This document shows positions 59,794-64,000 of a DNA stretch of 64,000 bases, piece after piece. Position 1 is the stretch's first letter, and each line of letters starts with the position of its first letter. The DNA lies in contig CP046177.1 of NCBI GenBank assembly GCA_014075215.1, positions 3,720,501 through 3,784,500 on the forward strand, read 5' to 3'. The DNA comes from Flavobacteriaceae bacterium. Its GTDB lineage: Bacteria; Bacteroidota; Bacteroidia; Flavobacteriales; Flavobacteriaceae. A program made the translations under genes and the position numbers. The notes beneath the pieces are model-generated. The model did not search any database. It saw only the letters and a list, made by a program, of their open reading frames with translations, and was not told the origin of the DNA.

Positions 59794-59950
59794 GAACTCA
59801 TTTAAACTTTTTCAATTTGCTAAAAAATTACTGTTTCCCGCTCTGTTTTTGTCTTTTTTTCCTTCCGTAGCACTATGCAACTCAAAAAATCCTTCAACAG
59901 AGCTAAAAACTTCTAATTTTCGCTTAAACCCAAAAAGTTTAAATGAGTTC
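59794..59950. repeat. MITE family 3, copy b (157 bp)
   Basis: The terminal repeats are GAACTCATTTAAACTTTTT and AAAAAGTTTAAATGAGTTC, a perfect 19-bp pair that extends outward by AAAA/TTTT. The interior resembles copy a, except that the core has lost a few bases (CCGTAGCACTATG). Confidence 0.9.
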
Positions 59951-60096
59951 TTTTACTAAATTTCAGATTTATTTATACCTCACGTAAATTTACGAAAACT
60001 TAGATAATGCTTATTCATTTGTACTTTCTTATCTTATTTTTCTTTAATTTTAAGGTTTCGCTTTTTAACTTATGAGTTAATTTATTTCAATTTGAT

Positions 60097-60140
60097 AAAT
60101 GCAGAAATCCGCATTTTAGATTACGGTTTTCCGCAATTTT
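60097..60140. promoter_or_regulatory. operator-like repeats upstream of the ABC-3C-type operon
   Basis: The dyad is AAATGC (60097) with GCATTT (60111), and a second short dyad is CGG-TTTT-CCG. The word TCCGCA(A)TTTT occurs twice, 22 bases apart (60108 and 60130). The spacing of two helical turns suggests a binding site for a regulator. It lies 78-121 bases before the first gene. No regulator gene is adjacent. Confidence 0.45.
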
Positions 60141-60217
60141 TTAAACCTCATAATATTTAATTTAGTTAGTTAAATCTAATGGTAAATTCTATTCTACAAT
60201 AATCAGCCTATAAAAAT

Positions 60218-61426
60218 ATGAGCAATACTGATGCTACACCTAGCTGGTCAGGATATATTTTTCAAGGAGAAGTGGCTTTATGTAAAGCTTTAGAGGAAAT
60301 GAATCAATTAGATTCTATAAATGACACATATTGCCTAAAATTAGAACAAGAAGAAGATTTTTCCTTAACAACTAATGAACTTCACGTTTTTCAAGTAAAA
60401 GCCTATACTGCTCATAACTATTCAAAATATAAAAAGGCTTGGAATGATATGATGAATCGATTTCAAGATAATCGTGAAAATAACTACTTGTACTTGCAAT
60501 TAGACGGTGTGGAGTTGGATAAATTTAATGGAGTTCAAAATATCGAACAAGTAAGTACTAATATAATTTCAGGAGAATATACACTTTCAAATATCAATAG
60601 TAAGATTAATCTTGCTATCAAAAATTTTATTAACAACCCAGATATTACAGATGATGATATAGAGATAAAAAGGATTTACTGTTGTCAGATCATTTCAGAT
60701 TATGTAAAGCAAAGACATAAAAACAAAGAGGTTAGAGAAATTCCTTTTGCAGAAATAATTCGTTGGATTGAAAAAGCTCCATTAGCCTTCAATGAAAAAA
60801 TTGCTTGGTTTGAAATAGAAAAAGTTTTCATAAAGAGTTTTTATGAGGAACTAAATGTATTTGATGATCTTACAAATGAACAGCAAAGAAATCAGTATGA
60901 AAAGCTACAAAGTTTACTGTATGAAATTGAGCAAATGACAACAAAGGAAATAATTGATTTAATAAATATTTATTTGATACCTCATAAGATTCTCAAGCCT
61001 CCTTTAAGAACCTCCATAATTACTTTTTTGGATAATAATGCAATAAAAAATATAATTGGTAGAGCTATTAGAAGAATTAATTCAAACCCTGAAGATTATA
61101 AGAAGCTACAATATTTGAATAAGAGAGCTAATTTAAATGAAACTTATCAACTAACTTTAGATAATAGTGAGTTCGACGGTTCAGATGAATTTGAATTAAA
61201 TAAACTGCAAAAACATTGTGAAATATTATACAAAACAACAAACTCTGTTGATGTAGATTATTTTGTAACACAGCATTTGGATATTTCAAAAGTAGAAATG
61301 AAAGAGAGAATCAACAATATAATAGATGTTAATGAAGATAGCCAATTGAATATTTCGGATGTTGAAAACAATAATTTATTTGGTTTAAAATCAATTAATA
61401 AATCCATAAATGAATTGAACCAATGA
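60218..61426 (+). CDS. ABC-3C-type effector: nuclease-like N-domain plus CTD
   Basis: The protein has 402 aa. The N-terminus reads WSGYIFQGEVALCKALEEMN, then LKLEQEEDFSL and LHVFQVKAYTAHNY. The E...D...QVK spacing matches the PD-(D/E)xK core of DUF4297/Cap4-like nuclease domains (Glu in GEVAL, acidic in EEDFSL, QxK in FQVKAY). The C-terminal 200 residues are helical and fit the effector-bearing CTD component of ABC-three-component systems. It is the first of three genes that overlap or nearly touch. It probably cuts DNA when released by the ATPase. The family call rests on motifs and gene order. Confidence 0.6.
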   Translation: MSNTDATPSWSGYIFQGEVALCKALEEMNQLDSINDTYCLKLEQEEDFSLTTNELHVFQVKAYTAHNYSKYKKAWNDMMNRFQDNRENNYLYLQLDGVELDKFNGVQNIEQVSTNIISGEYTLSNINSKINLAIKNFINNPDITDDDIEIKRIYCCQIISDYVKQRHKNKEVREIPFAEIIRWIEKAPLAFNEKIAWFEIEKVFIKSFYEELNVFDDLTNEQQRNQYEKLQSLLYEIEQMTTKEIIDLINIYLIPHKILKPPLRTSIITFLDNNAIKNIIGRAIRRINSNPEDYKKLQYLNKRANLNETYQLTLDNSEFDGSDEFELNKLQKHCEILYKTTNSVDVDYFVTQHLDISKVEMKERINNIIDVNEDSQLNISDVENNNLFGLKSINKSINELNQ

Positions 61427-61824
61427 GAGGGTTAGTCTTGAAAATAATAAATGATTCAAATATTCAATTAAGAAAAATTGATTACAAGGATTTGGAAATT
61501 TACTTTTCAACTTTTGAAGAAGAAAAAATGGACTTTTATCTATTCCTTTTTATAGAATATGATGACTTGATACAGATCTCCGAAAATGTCGATAATATAG
61601 AGTATGCTTTAAATAGAATTGCAATAGAAGTTCAAAATGAACATCTACAAGAGTTCAAGGAAAAATATATTGATAAAAATTTATCATTTATAACTATACT
61701 TAAGCATAATGACAATAGTCAATTATTTAAATTAAAAAAAGTAGAAGAGAATTACTTTGTTACTAAAAAATATCTGTTAATATATAGTGATTCCGACTTA
61801 TCTGTCCTTCAGACAAACTACTAG
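61423..61824 (+). CDS. ABC-3C-type middle component
   Basis: The protein has 133 aa with no recognised catalytic motif. It is a small alpha/beta protein (RKIDYKDLEIYFSTFEEEKM, YDDLIQISENVDNIEYALNR). It starts inside the stop of the first gene (ATGA overlap) and ends 15 bases before the ATPase gene. This size and place are those of the middle component, which is thought to link effector and ATPase in ABC-3C systems. The sequence alone would not identify it. Confidence 0.55.
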   Translation: MRGLVLKIINDSNIQLRKIDYKDLEIYFSTFEEEKMDFYLFLFIEYDDLIQISENVDNIEYALNRIAIEVQNEHLQEFKEKYIDKNLSFITILKHNDNSQLFKLKKVEENYFVTKKYLLIYSDSDLSVLQTNY

Positions 61825-61839
61825 ATAATACGGCACAAG

Positions 61840-63156
61840 ATGAGTTATAGAATATCAAATTTGATTATTAAGAATTTCAAATGTATAGATGATTTTGCCT
61901 TTAACTTTGAAAATAAAGAATTAATCGTTTTCGATGGTCCAAATGGCTATGGAAAAACTACCATATTTGATGCTATTGAAATTATTTTAACTGGTAAACC
62001 GAGAAGAATAAATGAAAACAATAACATTTTGGCTAACTACAGCTATAAAGAAAGTCCAATTCATAAAAATAATTCTTTACCTATCCATTTGGAAGTTTCA
62101 CTAAAGAACGACAATGAAGATATCTTAAAAATTCAGCGAATTTTTCAACCTGCACCAAGTCAAAAATCGATTAGAAATAATCCTCAAAAAATATATGAAA
62201 ATTCTCAACTAAGCATTTTCTTAAATGATGTAGAGATGGAGAATGGCATTAAAGAAGAAAATGTATTGAATTTCCATAATATTAAAAATTTGTTCAATGT
62301 TTTAAATTATGTAGAACAAGACGAAAACACTTTATTTCTTAAAAAGAATCCAAAGGATAAATATAAAAGCCTAACAAGTTTACTGGGTATTGAAAATGAA
62401 TTAAAACAACTTAATAATCTTGAATCTTTTTTAAAAACTACTAAAAACAAGTTTGAACAATTAGAAGATCAAAAAAAAAGAATGGAAGAAGAAATTAAGA
62501 ACTTATCGTCAGATAATAACAGTTTAGAGTACAAAAAGCTTTTAATTGATGTAGAAAAAACATGGGACAAAGAAAAAATAGAAATATCCAATATTGACTT
62601 AAAGAATAGCTTTTTAAAAGAACTAGAAAAAGTAGAATTCTTGTTTAACAATAGGGCTTTACTAAATGATATTCGTTATATCATCTATCAAAAACCACTA
62701 ACATTAGTTCTTCCTGGAAAGGGGCAATTACCAGATAGTTGTGGTTTTGAAGGTTCAGAAACTATTAAAATGTGGAGTGTTAGAAAAGGCACAATGGCTT
62801 CAAAAATTGATTTAACTTCTGGAAAGGTAGAAGAATTATTACCTAGTGGGCTTAGAGGTTTAATAGGCGCTGGGATTAAAATAAAAAACGTGACTTATGA
62901 AAATGGAGAACTAAAAGGGCGCATTGAAGTTTGGGTTAAAGTTGGTGTTAAAATTAGTCATGGTGAAAACTTTAGTATTAATACAGGGTTAGGTTCATGG
63001 GTAACAATAACAGGTTTTGATTTAGGCATTGCCGATGTTAAAGTTCAAGTGAAACTTGATAATATTAATAAAGTTTGTGCCCGTATAAAAGCGTGTGCAG
63101 ATTTTCCATGGCCTATAGAGCAATGTGCAAAAGCAACCCATTGTGTAAATTTTTGA
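61840..63156 (+). CDS. ABC-3C-type ATPase N-half fused to unrelated Cys-rich tail
   Basis: The protein has 438 aa. Residues 1-280 are an SMC/ABC-type ATPase head with Walker A VFDGPNGYGKTTIFDAIEII and the start of a coiled coil (FEQLEDQKKRMEEEIKNLSS). The signature, Walker B and second half are absent. After about residue 283 (YIIYQ) a different protein begins: beta-rich, with GLRGLIGAGIKIKNVTYENG and GSWVTITGFDLGIADVKVQV, ending in a cluster of five Cys (VCARIKACADFPWPIEQC...HC). The join is in frame and ends at a perfect terminator. The ATPase cannot work alone. It is a deletion chimera or, less likely, a new fusion. Confidence 0.7.
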   Translation: MSYRISNLIIKNFKCIDDFAFNFENKELIVFDGPNGYGKTTIFDAIEIILTGKPRRINENNNILANYSYKESPIHKNNSLPIHLEVSLKNDNEDILKIQRIFQPAPSQKSIRNNPQKIYENSQLSIFLNDVEMENGIKEENVLNFHNIKNLFNVLNYVEQDENTLFLKKNPKDKYKSLTSLLGIENELKQLNNLESFLKTTKNKFEQLEDQKKRMEEEIKNLSSDNNSLEYKKLLIDVEKTWDKEKIEISNIDLKNSFLKELEKVEFLFNNRALLNDIRYIIYQKPLTLVLPGKGQLPDSCGFEGSETIKMWSVRKGTMASKIDLTSGKVEELLPSGLRGLIGAGIKIKNVTYENGELKGRIEVWVKVGVKISHGENFSINTGLGSWVTITGFDLGIADVKVQVKLDNINKVCARIKACADFPWPIEQCAKATHCVNF

Positions 63157-63163
63157 TTATAAA

Positions 63164-63191
63164 AAAACCCGAGACAATTGTCTCGGGTTTT
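63164..63191. terminator. bidirectional terminator between ABC-3C-type operon and ssb
   Basis: AAAACCCGAGACAA and its exact reverse complement meet without a spacer, making a perfect 28-bp palindrome with A and T runs. The hairpin loop in RNA would be about four bases. It serves both converging genes. Confidence 0.95.
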
Positions 63192-63213
63192 CTATTCATA
63201 GCAAAAATTCCCA

Positions 63214-63549
63214 CTACTTGTTACCCAACATCAAAATTTCGTTGACAACAACTTCCGTTACATAGCGGTTTTCTCCTTCTTTGGTTTCATAGCTTCGGGT
63301 AGTGAGTTTCCCTTCTATGGCAACTTCCTTTCCTTTGGTTACATACTTTTCGATGATCTCAGCGGTTTTACCCCAGGCAATTAGGGAATGCCAGTCAGTT
63401 TTGGTTTGTTTATGCCCGTTAGCATCTTTGTAATTTTCATTAGTAGCTAATGAGAATTTAGCTAATTTTCTACCACTTTCCAAGGTGATAATTTCCGGAT
63501 CTTTTCCTAAGTTTCCAACTAACTGAACTTTGTTTCTTAACGTATTCAT
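63214..63549 (-). CDS. ssb: single-stranded DNA-binding protein, short form
   Basis: The protein has 111 aa from MNTLRNKVQLVGNLG at 63549. An ATG at 63621 would add 24 residues that do not fit the family. It is a single OB-fold: VQLVGNLGKDPEIITLESGR, FSLATNENYKDANGHKQTKT, WHSLIAWGKTAEIIEKYVTK and EGENRYVTEVVVNEILMLGN. The acidic C-terminal tail (DDDIPF-type) that recruits partners is absent. It therefore looks like an accessory SSB rather than the main replicative one. It is a single gene that converges on the ABC-3C-type operon. Confidence 0.92.
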   Translation of the reverse strand: MNTLRNKVQLVGNLGKDPEIITLESGRKLAKFSLATNENYKDANGHKQTKTDWHSLIAWGKTAEIIEKYVTKGKEVAIEGKLTTRSYETKEGENRYVTEVVVNEILMLGNK

Positions 63550-63888
63550 AAGATAAGTTTTAAAATGATTATTAATTCTGTTGATGTATTTCAACGGTAC
63601 AAATATGAAGCAATATCCCAACCGGATTCGGTTATAAAATACTTACTTTCGGTTGTAAATAATTGTAGTCGTTTGTAAACGGATAATAAATGTGTTTTTT
63701 AACTGACCCGCTGTAATTAATTATACCGCTATTATCCAGAGTTGTTTTTTCCTAAATTTTACGAATTCATTTTCCTGGATAACAAGGCATTAAAATAGCC
63801 TATGCTACCATTATAGAATGGTAATCTAAAATATGTGGACTGCTAACTCCATTGCGTGAAGTCCTTAAAAACAGAGTATTATCACAAA
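63550..63888. other. intergenic region upstream of ssb
   Basis: About 340 bases with no gene. It must contain the ssb promoter, but no clear TAnnTTTG with spacing was found. The right part is AT-rich and leads into the MITE. Confidence 0.5.
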
Positions 63889-64000
63889 GAGATCTTTGCA
63901 AAATTGATTTGGCAAAAAAATTCGACACCCGAAGAAAATTTTAAACCGGAATAACCTATTGGTTTTGAGGATTTAAAATTTTCGAGAAGGAAGAAATTTG
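63889..64000. repeat. MITE family 1, copy d (cut by window end)
   Basis: It starts GAGATCTTTGCAAAATTGAT (one base off the consensus) and follows copy b in sequence (ATTCGACACCCGAAGAAAAT, CCGGAATAACCTATTGG). The right end lies outside the window. Confidence 0.88.

Noticed and set aside
1..64000. CRISPR arrays, tRNA or rRNA genes
   Set aside because: No regularly spaced repeats and no cloverleaf or rRNA-like sequence were seen; a covariance-model scan would be decisive.

Overview
The window looks like a chromosomal segment of a marine-type Flavobacteriaceae bacterium (Bacteroidota). The support is a complete gliding/type IX secretion block (gldK-gldL-gldM-gldN), a HYC_CC_PP-type small metal protein beside a TonB-dependent receptor, and promoters matching the Bacteroidota -7 box TAnnTTTG (glyS, miaB). 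Base composition is AT-rich, and the DnaG zinc finger has degenerated. The genus cannot be fixed from the sequence alone.

Layout. 1-15.3 kb is an accessory graveyard. Two inverted IS3 copies have split and inverted an IS110 gene. It also holds a lipoprotein, a cyclase-fold protein, a broken ParE-type toxin with its antitoxin, and an intact IS110 element with a structured 5' non-coding RNA. Further along are a truncated RHS/metzincin toxin with a frameshifted immunity-like lipoprotein, a KilA-N protein with a perfect 30-bp operator-like palindrome, a degenerate group II intron, and IS4 copies. 15.3-36.1 kb is mostly core genome: free-methionine-sulfoxide reductase-like GAF protein, a metal-related TonB receptor set, groEL/groES, and the operon miaB-TPR-sigma54 activator-lptE-hyp-secG. 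Then come topA, an arginase-fold protein and gldKLMN. 36.1-39.2 kb is a second small accessory patch with a SymE relict, an attC-like dyad, an ISAon1-type element and a broken DUF1016 nuclease. 39.2-55.4 kb is core again: FAD oxidoreductase, tig, an OlsF-like acyltransferase, lysC, a GNAT, fbp, dnaG, clpX, clpP, glyS and comF. One IS4 copy and several MITEs interrupt it. 55.4-63.2 kb is a third accessory island. An ISXO2/IS1595 transposase is split by a second identical IS110 copy. It is followed by a patatin remnant with two companion genes, then a three-gene operon resembling an ABC-three-component (ABC-3C) conflict system whose ATPase is fused in frame to an unrelated Cys-rich tail. A short ssb follows.

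How parts work together. gldKLMN encode the T9SS core and motor. groES/groEL, tig, clpX and clpP are protein quality control. topA, dnaG and ssb act in DNA maintenance. The lptE and secG genes share an operon with a sigma54 activator. The accessory zones show successive insertions: IS in IS, MITE in IS, and possibly an intron in an IS. At least three MITE families with recognisable terminal repeats are dispersed here, and two of them share a 16-bp core. Most toxin, nuclease and phospholipase genes in the accessory zones are visibly broken. The apparently intact accessory genes are the IS110, IS4, IS3 and ISAon1 transposases, the KilA-N gene, a few hypotheticals and the first two ABC-3C genes.
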